Assembly (NCBI GenBank): GCA_963592385.1
Contig: CAVAWX010000060.1
Span: 1 to 11,248, forward strand
Origin: CAVAWX01 sp963592385
GTDB taxonomy: Bacteria > Actinomycetota > Coriobacteriia > Coriobacteriales > QAMH01
Reading direction: 5' to 3'
Length of the DNA stretch: 11,248 nucleotides
The translations under genes and the position numbers were made by a program. The notes below the pieces were generated by a model. That model was not told the DNA's origin and did no database searches. It was given only the letters and a program-made list of their open reading frames with translations. Shown one piece after another: positions 6,301 through 11,248 of this stretch; position 1 is the first letter of the stretch; every line of letters begins with the position of its first letter.

Positions 6301-7728
6301 TCAGGTACTGGCAAGGTCCCAGACGGCGCCGAAGATTTCGTTGCCGCACAGCCAGCCGCGCCGCGTGGGGACGAGGCGGCGCTCCCCTGCGGCATCGGCG
6401 CCGCTTGCGTCATCTACGCCGCCTGCGCCGTCCGCAGCACCTGCGCCGCCTTCGCCGTTTGCGTGCTCCACGCGCTCCTCGAGCAGGCCGAGCTCCACGA
6501 GGCGGGTGAAGGTGGGCTCCAGCTCCGGCACGGCCGCGAGCGCTCGCGCGCGCAGCTCCTCCCCCAGCCCGGCGCTGCGCCGAAACGCGAGCATCACGTC
6601 TTCCAGCAGGGCCTGGCGCGCGTCGAGGTGCTCCAGCTCCACCTGCGCCCGTCCGCCGCGCGCGGAAAACGCCGCGCTGCCGCGGTCGGCCGCCACGCGC
6701 ACCCGGGCAGCTTCTGCTTCACCCAGCGCACCCGCAGCAGCGATACCCCCTTCACCCGGCGTATCCGCACGTGCGCCGTCTGTTTTACCCTTTGCCCTGA
6801 CCGCGCCGCCCGCTTCGCCCTTCACCCGGACGCCGCCCGCTTCACCCGCGCCGCTTTCTTGCCCCGCCGCAGCGAACAGCCCCGCGTCCACGCAGGCCGC
6901 GAAATCGGATGCGGAAAGCATCGACGCCGCGCCCGCGCCCAGCCCCAGGTACTCGACGCCCGTCCAGTACGCCGTGTTGTGGCGCGACGCGCAGCCGGGC
7001 CGCGCGTAGGAAGCGACCTCGTAGCGGACAAGGCCGGCCTTCGCGCACAGCTCCTCGGCGCCCAGCATCATGGCCGCCTGCACGTCCTCGCCGGGGACAT
7101 CCAGCTCGCCTGCGGCGACGCGGGCGGAAAGCGGCGTGCCCTCCTCCAAGGACAGCGGGTAAACGCTCATGTGCGCCGGGTGCAGGTCGAGCGCCGCGCG
7201 CAGACTCTCCTCCCAGCTGCCCGGCGTCTGGCCGGGCAGGCCGCACATCAGGTCGAGGCTGAAATTGTCCGTCCGCTCGCGCACGGCTGCCACGGTGGCA
7301 CGCGTGTCGGCCGTGCTGTGGGCACGCCCGATGGCGGCAAGCTCGGCGTCATCAAAGCTCTGCGCGCCGATGGAAAAACGCGTCACCCCGGCCGCGAAGA
7401 GGTCGCGCACCATCGGCGCCGTCAGCGACTCGGGGTTGCACTCGACGGTGAATTCCTCGACCGCGTCCATGTGCAGGGAAAACGAGAGCATCGACACGAG
7501 CGAGGACAGGCGCGCCGCGCCCAGGTGCGTGGGCGTGCCGCCGCCGATGTAGACGGTCTTCACCTGCCCGAGCAGGCCCGCGCGCACCGCACGGCGCAGC
7601 TGCAGGCACAGCGCCTCGACGTAGGCGTCCATGGCCGCGCCGTCGTCGCAGGCGGCCGTCGCGAAATCGCAGTACGCGCAGCGCTTCACGCAAAACGGCA
7701 CGTGCACGTACAAGGCCCCGATCGCCAT
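6301..7728 (-). CDS. hemW: Heme chaperone HemW (radical SAM, HemN-like)
   Basis: A 475-aa radical SAM protein. Near the N-terminus, PFCVKRCAYCDF gives the CxxxCxxC cluster motif (Cys13, 17, 20) followed by x-Phe, the HemW form; true HemN has a fourth cysteine there. Further blocks are VYIGGGTPT (59-67), TVECNPESLT, RFSIGAQSF, DLMCGLPGQT and YPLSLEEGTPL. HNTAYW at 250-255 is the heme-binding HNxxYW motif of HemW. HemW binds heme and is thought to hand it to membrane or respiratory target proteins; it is often mis-annotated as coproporphyrinogen III oxidase. The protein is about 90-100 residues longer than usual because of low-complexity inserts at about 285-345 and 422-449, on either side of the conserved block LLEDVMLAFRRSAGL. 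The ATG at 7728 is preceded by a purine-rich GGAGGAAAGGGCGGAG. lepA, a common upstream neighbour, is replaced here by the accessory region. Confidence 0.93.
   Translation of the reverse strand: MAIGALYVHVPFCVKRCAYCDFATAACDDGAAMDAYVEALCLQLRRAVRAGLLGQVKTVYIGGGTPTHLGAARLSSLVSMLSFSLHMDAVEEFTVECNPESLTAPMVRDLFAAGVTRFSIGAQSFDDAELAAIGRAHSTADTRATVAAVRERTDNFSLDLMCGLPGQTPGSWEESLRAALDLHPAHMSVYPLSLEEGTPLSARVAAGELDVPGEDVQAAMMLGAEELCAKAGLVRYEVASYARPGCASRHNTAYWTGVEYLGLGAGAASMLSASDFAACVDAGLFAAAGQESGAGEAGGVRVKGEAGGAVRAKGKTDGARADTPGEGGIAAAGALGEAEAARVRVAADRGSAAFSARGGRAQVELEHLDARQALLEDVMLAFRRSAGLGEELRARALAAVPELEPTFTRLVELGLLEERVEHANGEGGAGAADGAGGVDDASGADAAGERRLVPTRRGWLCGNEIFGAVWDLAST
6382..6465 (-). repeat. Low-complexity in-frame insert 2 of hemW
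   Basis: Residues about 422-449 are nearly all Gly, Ala and Asp (GEGGAGAADGAGG ... ASGADAAGE). They interrupt the winged-helix-like C-terminal domain between ELGLLEERVE and RRLVPTRRGWL, where HemW proteins have a tight turn. Confidence 0.6.
6694..6876 (-). repeat. Low-complexity in-frame insert 1 of hemW, carrying TTCACCC repeats
   Basis: Residues about 285-345 of HemW are Gly/Ala/Lys/Arg-rich with a 9-residue imperfect repeat (GEAGGVRVK, then GEAGGAVRA). On the plus strand TTCACCC occurs four times here, at 6718, 6751, 6821 and 6841. The insert lies after the radical SAM barrel and before the C-terminal HemW domain. Confidence 0.65.
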
Positions 7729-7945
7729 CTCCGCCCTTTCCTCCTTCGCGCCTTCACCCGCGCCCTGCCTCGCGCCTCTATCCCCATCACCAGCTGCTGA
7801 GCTGCCGTCTTCATGCGCCTTACCTCGAGCGCCATCTATCGGTGAACGGGCACTCGATGGTAGCAGACCCCGCCAGCGCGCGAGCCTGCGCCAACTTCGC
7901 CAAGCACTTGCTTGATTGTCAGTTTTTCATATCTAAATGTATGTG
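7729..7945. other. Divergent intergenic region between hemW and the toxin-antitoxin operon
   Basis: No gene is supported. The hemW side is GC-rich; from about 7905 the sequence turns AT-rich toward the toxin-antitoxin promoter, marking the boundary between the core-like and accessory halves. A short perfect inverted repeat CAGCT-GCTG-AGCTG sits at 7791-7804. No clear hemW promoter is visible. Confidence 0.4.
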
Positions 7946-7970
7946 TTTTGCATATAATCGTATGCGAAAA
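7946..7970 (+). promoter_or_regulatory. Promoter and probable autoregulatory operator of the toxin-antitoxin operon
   Basis: TATAAT at 7953-7958 is a perfect -10 box. It sits inside an inverted repeat, GCATA (7950-7954) and TATGC (7961-7965), extended imperfectly to TTTTGCATA and TATGCGAAAA. RelB/DinJ antitoxins repress their own promoters through ribbon-helix-helix binding to such palindromes. No good -35 is present at 16-18 nt spacing; TTGTCA further upstream is too far (31 nt). Confidence 0.6.
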
Positions 7971-7977
7971 GAGGTGA
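7971..7977 (+). promoter_or_regulatory. Strong ribosome binding site of the antitoxin gene
   Basis: GAGGTGA lies 5 nt before the ATG at 7983 and is the best anti-16S match in the window. It fixes the antitoxin start, although the frame is open back to 7842, and explains higher antitoxin than toxin synthesis. Confidence 0.75.
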
Positions 7978-7982
7978 TTGAC

Positions 7983-8249
7983 ATGTCGAATACGGCATTG
8001 GTTCAAACGAGGGTCGACCCGCGCCTGAAGCGCGACGTCGAAAACGTGCTGAGCGCGAACGGGCTCGACGTGCCCACCGCCATACGGATGTACTTCTCGA
8101 AAATCGCGCAGGTGGGCGGCATCCCTTTCGACGTGCGCATTTTCAACGCCGAGACCGCTGCGGCCATGGACGAGGCGGAAATCCTCTCCGCAGACCCGAA
8201 CGCCAAGTCGTACTCCTCGTTTTCCGAGCTGCTCGAAGACCTTGACTAA
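7983..8249 (+). CDS. RelB/DinJ family type II antitoxin
   Basis: An 88-aa protein, the usual DinJ length. The N-terminal ribbon-helix-helix segment (ALVQTRVDPRLKRDVENVLSANG, then DVPTAIRMYFSKIAQVGGIPFDV) matches RelB/DinJ antitoxins; it should form DNA-binding dimers that repress the operon. The C-terminal part (about 52-88, acidic and Ser-rich, ending SSFSELLEDLD) would wrap and neutralise the toxin. The start at 7983 is fixed by GAGGTGA 5 nt upstream and by the promoter lying in the upstream extension of the frame. The toxin gene begins 2 nt after the stop, so the two are cotranscribed and probably translationally coupled. A degraded second copy of the C-terminal half lies at 8807-8935. Confidence 0.92.
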   Translation: MSNTALVQTRVDPRLKRDVENVLSANGLDVPTAIRMYFSKIAQVGGIPFDVRIFNAETAAAMDEAEILSADPNAKSYSSFSELLEDLD

Positions 8250-8251
8250 CG

Positions 8252-8533
8252 ATGGCTCAGTTTCAGATACGACGCACATCCGCCTTCAAGAAAGACCTGA
8301 AGCGCCTCATGAAGCAGGGGCGCGACCTCTCGAAGCTCGCTGCTGTCGTCGATGCAATCGCTGATGGAAAGCAGCTTGAAGAACGGCACCGCGACCACGA
8401 GCTTGTCGGCAATCGCCGGGGCTTTCGAGACTGCCATATCGAGCCCGACTGGGTGCTCATCTACAAACTGGATAAAAACGTGCTCGTCCTGACTCTGACG
8501 CGCACCGGAACCCATGCCGAGCTGGAACTTTAG
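8252..8533 (+). CDS. YafQ family (RelE superfamily) mRNA interferase toxin
   Basis: A 93-aa basic toxin of the YafQ group. YafQ cleaves mRNA in the ribosomal A site. The active-site pattern of YafQ is conserved: His49 (RDHEL), His62, Asp66 and Trp67 (CHIEPDW), Arg84 and His88 (LTRTGTHAEL). The tail ends HAELEL, so the C-terminal aromatic residue of E. coli YafQ (Phe91) is replaced by an aliphatic one; family members vary there. The fold order, two N-terminal helices (FKKDLKRLMKQG, LSKLAAVVDAIADG) and then a sheet (GFRDCHI, WVLIYKL, VLVLTLTRTG), fits RelE. The start codon is 2 nt behind the antitoxin stop and has no strong ribosome site of its own, as expected for coupled, lower toxin synthesis. 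The module appears intact. Confidence 0.93.
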   Translation: MAQFQIRRTSAFKKDLKRLMKQGRDLSKLAAVVDAIADGKQLEERHRDHELVGNRRGFRDCHIEPDWVLIYKLDKNVLVLTLTRTGTHAELEL

Positions 8534-8799
8534 GATCGCGCACGGCGAAAAACGTAAAGGGTCTTTTTCGAGGCCTGCTTCCTCATGGGCTTGACGGTGC
8601 CCGCATGGACGAGGCACGCAGGGGCGACGATGTTGCTCAATATCATCGGCGGACATTTGGGAATCAGAATCTTTGTCCGCGCCTTTTCCCTGAAAGACGC
8701 CTGTTGCATCCCCTGCCGGTTTCTGCCGACTCCGCCGATGCCTTCTGCCGACTTCCCCGAAATCTCATTGTCAGAATCGGCAGAAAACGGCAATCACGC
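8534..8799. other. Non-coding spacer between the convergent toxin and nuclease genes
   Basis: Open frames exist on both strands but show no recognisable family, no good ribosome site and mixed codon use. The 9-mer TTCTGCCGA occurs at 8721-8729 and 8743-8751 and its complement TCGGCAGAA at 8777-8785, so two direct copies face one inverted copy. This may be decayed sequence of the second toxin-antitoxin module whose antitoxin relic follows. Confidence 0.4.
8546..8570 (+). terminator. Weak hairpin with T run after the toxin gene
   Basis: CGAAAAA (8546-8552) and TTTTTCG (8564-8568 plus CG) form a 7-bp AT-rich stem with an 11-nt loop, 12 nt after the toxin stop. The five T residues are within the stem. 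It may be a weak terminator for the operon. Confidence 0.3.
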
Positions 8800-9930
8800 T
8801 CATTCCGACATCTCCTCTAATGTGCTCGTCTCCAACACCGAAGCCACCGCGGCGATAGACGAGACGGAAACCGTCTCCGCGGTCCCGAACGTCAAACTTC
8901 GCTCTTCGTTTTCCGGGCTGTCTAAAAGCACGGACGGATTTAAACGATCGAGAATCGCCTGCATGAGCAGCGGGTTGCCATCCTTACCTCTGGGGTTCTT
9001 GCCCTTGCGGAAGCACTCGACGTTGAGCCTGTAAGCCCAATCCAAGAGGGCGGGGCTTTTCAAAGCTTCCCTGAGCGTGCAAAGGTCGTGGAATACGAAA
9101 CGCACGACATCTTCGGCAGCATCATAGGGCGCATATCTAAAATAGTAAGAGAACTCCGCAGCCCGCTTGCGGACGCTGTTCAGTTCCCCACGAAGAGACT
9201 TGATGCTGCTGCCCTCTGGGCATTTGATATTGAGAAACCCCCACAGGCGACCTTCGTCTGAAATAACAGTTAGAGTTTCCAACGTTGCACAGGTTATGCA
9301 CACGGGCAGCACGTTGGACCCTCGTCCAGGATACGCATTCGCCGTCCAGTAAATTCCCGCCGTGTGCGCAGGTTCGGGCATCGTGTTATGCACATACATG
9401 GAAAGCGCCTCGAGCAAAACCTCGTGCTCCGGGAGTTTCATGAAGCGCGCAAATCGCTTCTTATGGCTTTCGGCGGGCTTGCGCATCGCGGCCGGCTCGA
9501 GCACGTTTGTCCTCGCCGCGCGCTCCCATGGGAGAAACAGCATCTTGTCCTCGCTCAAATCGAGAATGAGATCGCCCTTTCCTCCCGGAAGGCTCGTCTT
9601 CAGCTTGTTGCGCAAGCTGTATCCATCTGCCTCGGCCTGCCGAATGGCCCTCGTCTCGAGTTCATCGAGTTCGGCATCGCTCATCTTCTCGTCGACGCTC
9701 GCGAAATACGCCTTGGAGATCCCTACACCTTGGAAATCGTCTCTGTGCCGGTATTCGTGAAGATGCTGGGCATGGCGTTTCACCATATCGATGGACTTGC
9801 CCACGTACGCAGAACCGTCGTCGAAAAGGTAGAAGTAAATGCCCTTGCGGCAGTCGGGCGCAAGCTCGCCGGCGGCTACAGAACGTGCCGAGACGTCGAT
9901 GCAGCGAAATTCCAAACGCCCTATCCGCAT
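8800..9930 (-). CDS. GIY-YIG nuclease domain protein with replaced C-terminus
   Basis: A 376-aa protein. The N-terminal GIY-YIG domain (about 28-110) shows GIY (30-32), YVG (42-44), Arg52 and His56 in the following helix, Glu92 (ELETRAI) as likely metal ligand and Asn108 (LRNKL). The middle region (about 115-325) is not recognised; it holds a segment with GIYWTANAYPGRG and a CITC pair, and a conserved-looking FRYAPYDAAEDVVRFVFHDL. The substrate is unknown; such domains occur in repair, restriction and mobile-element nucleases. From about residue 332 the coding strand is antisense to a degraded antitoxin relic, so the Ser/Glu/Thr-rich tail (TAETVSVSSIAAVASVLET) is probably acquired and the original C-terminus may be lost. 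The ATG at 9930 is preferred; GTG at 9933 with AGAGG 9 nt upstream, and TTG at 9963, are alternatives. Base composition is lower in GC than the core genes to the left. Confidence 0.8.
   Translation of the reverse strand: MRIGRLEFRCIDVSARSVAAGELAPDCRKGIYFYLFDDGSAYVGKSIDMVKRHAQHLHEYRHRDDFQGVGISKAYFASVDEKMSDAELDELETRAIRQAEADGYSLRNKLKTSLPGGKGDLILDLSEDKMLFLPWERAARTNVLEPAAMRKPAESHKKRFARFMKLPEHEVLLEALSMYVHNTMPEPAHTAGIYWTANAYPGRGSNVLPVCITCATLETLTVISDEGRLWGFLNIKCPEGSSIKSLRGELNSVRKRAAEFSYYFRYAPYDAAEDVVRFVFHDLCTLREALKSPALLDWAYRLNVECFRKGKNPRGKDGNPLLMQAILDRLNPSVLLDSPENEERSLTFGTAETVSVSSIAAVASVLETSTLEEMSE
8807..8935 (+). pseudogene. Relic of a second RelB/DinJ antitoxin (C-terminal half), antisense to the nuclease gene
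   Basis: Read on the plus strand without any gap, about 43 codons align with the C-terminal half of the intact antitoxin (from GIPFDVRIF to the terminal Asp). Shared landmarks include N-x-E, AA-x-DE-x-E, SA-x-PN-x-K and SSFS. By hand count, 19 of 38 residues and 81 of 117 bases are identical over 8819-8935. No N-terminal ribbon-helix-helix, start codon or toxin partner accompanies it, and the frame runs on past the expected stop. The segment is exactly antisense to the last ~45 codons of the GIY-YIG gene. It is therefore a decayed duplicate or a trace of an older toxin-antitoxin module. Homology is well supported; the order of events is inference. Confidence 0.75.
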
Positions 9931-9988
9931 CACGAACTCTTTCCTCTCGCCAAACTTCGCCAAATTCTAGCGCTGCCTAATCCTGGAA

Positions 9989-10021
9989 ATTTTAACGGGT
10001 CGTACCCGCGCCCATAAGGGC
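9989..10021 (-). terminator. Double hairpin downstream of the ATPase gene
   Basis: On the minus strand GCCC-TTAT-GGGC (10010-10021) is followed at once by CGGGT-ACG-ACCCG (9996-10008) and then TTAAAATTT. Two short perfect stems and an AT-rich tail, 26 nt after the ATPase stop, look like an intrinsic terminator, though the T run is broken. It would separate ATPase and nuclease transcription. Confidence 0.4.
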
Positions 10022-10046
10022 AAATTGCCGACGCCCGCTTTGCTCG

Positions 10047-11075
10047 CTAGTTCTCCAAGCAGTACTCGGCGAAGAAGGGCAGGGTGAACTCGAGGGAACC
10101 ACGCTCCGGCGCATGGACGACGCCTTTCTTGATGAGACGCTTGCGGTAGGGGTTGAACTCGTTCTGGCTCATGCCGAGCTCTTCGAGGGCGGCCTTGGTC
10201 GGTCCTTCCCCTGCCTTCGCCACCCCGCGCGCGACTTCCTTGTCTTTCGGCGACAGCTCGCTCCAGATCTTGTCGTAGGCATATTCGGAAAGGTACTGCG
10301 CGTAGCGTTCGAGCACGTCCGCATAGGCGCCACCGTTTTCCCACGTCAAATATCCCAACACCTGGAAGGCGAACGGATATCCGCGCGTGAGGGAGGCCAT
10401 CTGCTCGGCATCCTCTTTGCCCAAGGAGAAAATCTTCGCATACTCCGCCGCCATCGCAAGCTTGTTGAGCGGCTGCAGGTGAATTCTCGGGGCACGGTGC
10501 AGGAAGGTAAGGTTTTCCTCGTTCTGCAAATCCTCGATGTTCTTGTACAGGCCGGTCATAAGCAGGAAAACGGGCAGGTCCTGGCGCAGGAGAATCTGGA
10601 AGGCGCTCGTGAACACCCTCATCTGCTCGGTGTTCGTCGCCTCGTCTATCGTCACGAGCAAGCGCTTGCCGTGCTTTTTCATCTGCTTCAAGATCTCGGA
10701 GACCGCCGTCTCGGGATCCTTTATTTGAGCAGACTTGGAAAGCCCGACGGAAAAGCCGAAGAAGCTGAGATTGACTTTGGCATCCTTGAGCACGTCGAGG
10801 CAGCTCTTGCTGCTGTTGAGCTTGGAGAGCAGCGAGGCGAGGAGGTCGAGCGCCGGATTGAGCTCCACGTGAATCCAGTTCTTCTCCTCGGAAAGAACGC
10901 GCGCAGCTTGCGTCATGAGGACCGTCTTGCCATAGCCGCGCACCCCAGTGATGAGATAGATTTGCTGGTTCATGTTCTCGCTTCGGAAGCTGTCCACGAT
11001 TTCGTGCAGCTGGACAGGCCGCTCCACTGCGGCCTGCGGGCTTTTCCCGAAGACGAGCGAAAAGGGATTTTCCAC
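10047..11075 (-). CDS. AAA/STAND-like ATPase with C-terminal winged helix
   Basis: A 342-aa P-loop ATPase of the archaeal-type ATPase_2/ORC1-Cdc6-like kind. Walker A is GVRGYGKT (44-51), Walker B LLVTIDE (139-145), and a sensor-like strand FLLMTG (170-175) follows. The GYPFAFQVLGYLTWENG block is typical of the lid region of this group. The last ~75 residues (LSPKDKEVARGVAKAGEG ... ALEELGMSQNEFNPYRKRLIKKGVV) are a probable winged helix that could bind DNA. The role is unknown; relatives include NTPase regulators and defence or mobile-element proteins. The start is GTG at 11075 with AAAGG 7 nt upstream. The promoter region is a phased TAGTAAA array, so self-regulation through the winged helix is a testable idea. 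No membrane segment or effector domain is seen. Confidence 0.82.
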   Translation of the reverse strand: MENPFSLVFGKSPQAAVERPVQLHEIVDSFRSENMNQQIYLITGVRGYGKTVLMTQAARVLSEEKNWIHVELNPALDLLASLLSKLNSSKSCLDVLKDAKVNLSFFGFSVGLSKSAQIKDPETAVSEILKQMKKHGKRLLVTIDEATNTEQMRVFTSAFQILLRQDLPVFLLMTGLYKNIEDLQNEENLTFLHRAPRIHLQPLNKLAMAAEYAKIFSLGKEDAEQMASLTRGYPFAFQVLGYLTWENGGAYADVLERYAQYLSEYAYDKIWSELSPKDKEVARGVAKAGEGPTKAALEELGMSQNEFNPYRKRLIKKGVVHAPERGSLEFTLPFFAEYCLEN

Positions 11076-11105
11076 GACGTGACCTTTCTCTTCTTCGCCA
11101 TGTCT

Positions 11106-11210
11106 TTTACTATTCTAGCTTGTTTTTACTAACTTTTACTAATCTTTACTAAGTTTTACTATTTTGGATTTCTTTTACTAAGCTTTACTAAGTTTTACTA
11201 ACTTTTACTA
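11106..11210. repeat. Phased array of nine TTTACTA units upstream of the ATPase gene
   Basis: TTTACTA (TAGTAAA on the gene's strand) starts at 11106, 11125, 11135, 11145, 11155, 11174, 11184, 11194 and 11204. Two blocks of four have exact 10-nt spacing, and the blocks and the outlier are separated by 19 nt. Most units extend to TTTTACTAA, close to the palindrome TTTAGTAAA/TTTACTAAA. The array is an AT island in GC-rich DNA and begins 31 nt from the ATPase start codon. It resembles an operator or iteron array rather than a CRISPR. Confidence 0.85.
11112..11117 (-). promoter_or_regulatory. Candidate -10 box of the ATPase gene, embedded at the edge of the repeat array
   Basis: TAGAAT on the minus strand matches the -10 consensus in five of six positions and stands about 37 nt before the GTG start. 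The expected -35 position (about 11135-11140) falls within the TTTACTA unit at 11135 and has no consensus match, so activation or repression through the repeats is plausible. Confidence 0.4.
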
Positions 11211-11248
11211 ATTGGAGGCGGGCAGGTCGGCGCGGGCGGCAGTCTCGG

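Noticed and set aside
6463..7800. 445-codon plus-strand frame opposite hemW
   Set aside because: Antisense shadow; HemW motifs are complete on the minus strand.
8530..8793. 87-codon minus-strand frame after the nuclease gene
   Set aside because: Begins with TTG, no ribosome site, no recognisable family; it also overlaps the toxin 3' end.
8585..9034. 149-codon plus-strand frame covering the antitoxin relic as an intact gene
   Set aside because: Only the stretch 8807-8935 is related to an antitoxin; the rest is unrelated sequence and antisense nuclease code, there is no ribosome site, and the antitoxin DNA-binding half is missing.
10113..11132. 339-codon plus-strand frame opposite the ATPase
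   Set aside because: It would have to read through the opposite strand of a well-formed P-loop ATPase and ends in its promoter repeats; no family or ribosome site.
11106..11210. CRISPR array
   Set aside because: Units are 7-9 nt with 1-3 nt between them; there are no spacers of CRISPR length and no cas genes in the window.

Overview
The window is very GC-rich over its first 7.7 kb. It carries a gene set (MoeA, BirA, TrmFO next to XerC, DnaJ next to HemW) that fits a high-GC Gram-positive bacterium. The use of the folate/FAD-dependent TrmFO together with this composition points to the class Coriobacteriia, perhaps the family Eggerthellaceae. That assignment is inference from composition and gene content, not from a marker gene.

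Left part, plus strand: the 3' part of birA (biotin-protein ligase, cut by the window edge), then moeA (molybdopterin molybdotransferase) behind its own likely promoter. Minus strand, convergent to moeA: hemW, dnaJ, trmFO and xerC, read from about 7.7 kb down to 2.35 kb. trmFO and xerC overlap by four bases (ATGA) and are a conserved translationally coupled pair. dnaJ follows hemW directly, after a 379-nt spacer with a C-rich transcript strand, a strong hairpin and a terminator-like hairpin with a T run. The hrcA, grpE and dnaK genes that often lie between hemW and dnaJ in Gram-positives are not there. BirA and HemW are both enlarged by Gly/Ala/Asp-rich, partly tandemly repeated low-complexity inserts.

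Right part, from about 7.85 kb: base composition falls visibly and the genes are accessory. A RelB/DinJ-type antitoxin and a YafQ-type mRNA interferase form a two-gene toxin-antitoxin operon with an operator-like inverted repeat over its -10 box. Convergent to it is a minus-strand GIY-YIG nuclease-domain gene. Its last ~45 codons are the antisense of a second, degraded antitoxin copy. Upstream of that, on the minus strand, lies a STAND/AAA-like ATPase with a C-terminal winged helix. It is preceded by an AT-rich array of nine TTTACTA (TAGTAAA on the gene's strand) units, two blocks of four at exact 10-nt spacing plus one outlier.

Together the window shows a housekeeping segment (cofactor attachment and synthesis, tRNA methylation, chromosome dimer resolution, protein folding, heme handling) joined to an accessory island of toxin-antitoxin, nuclease and ATPase genes. 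The least explained parts are the phased repeat array before the ATPase and the antitoxin relic fused antisense into the nuclease gene.
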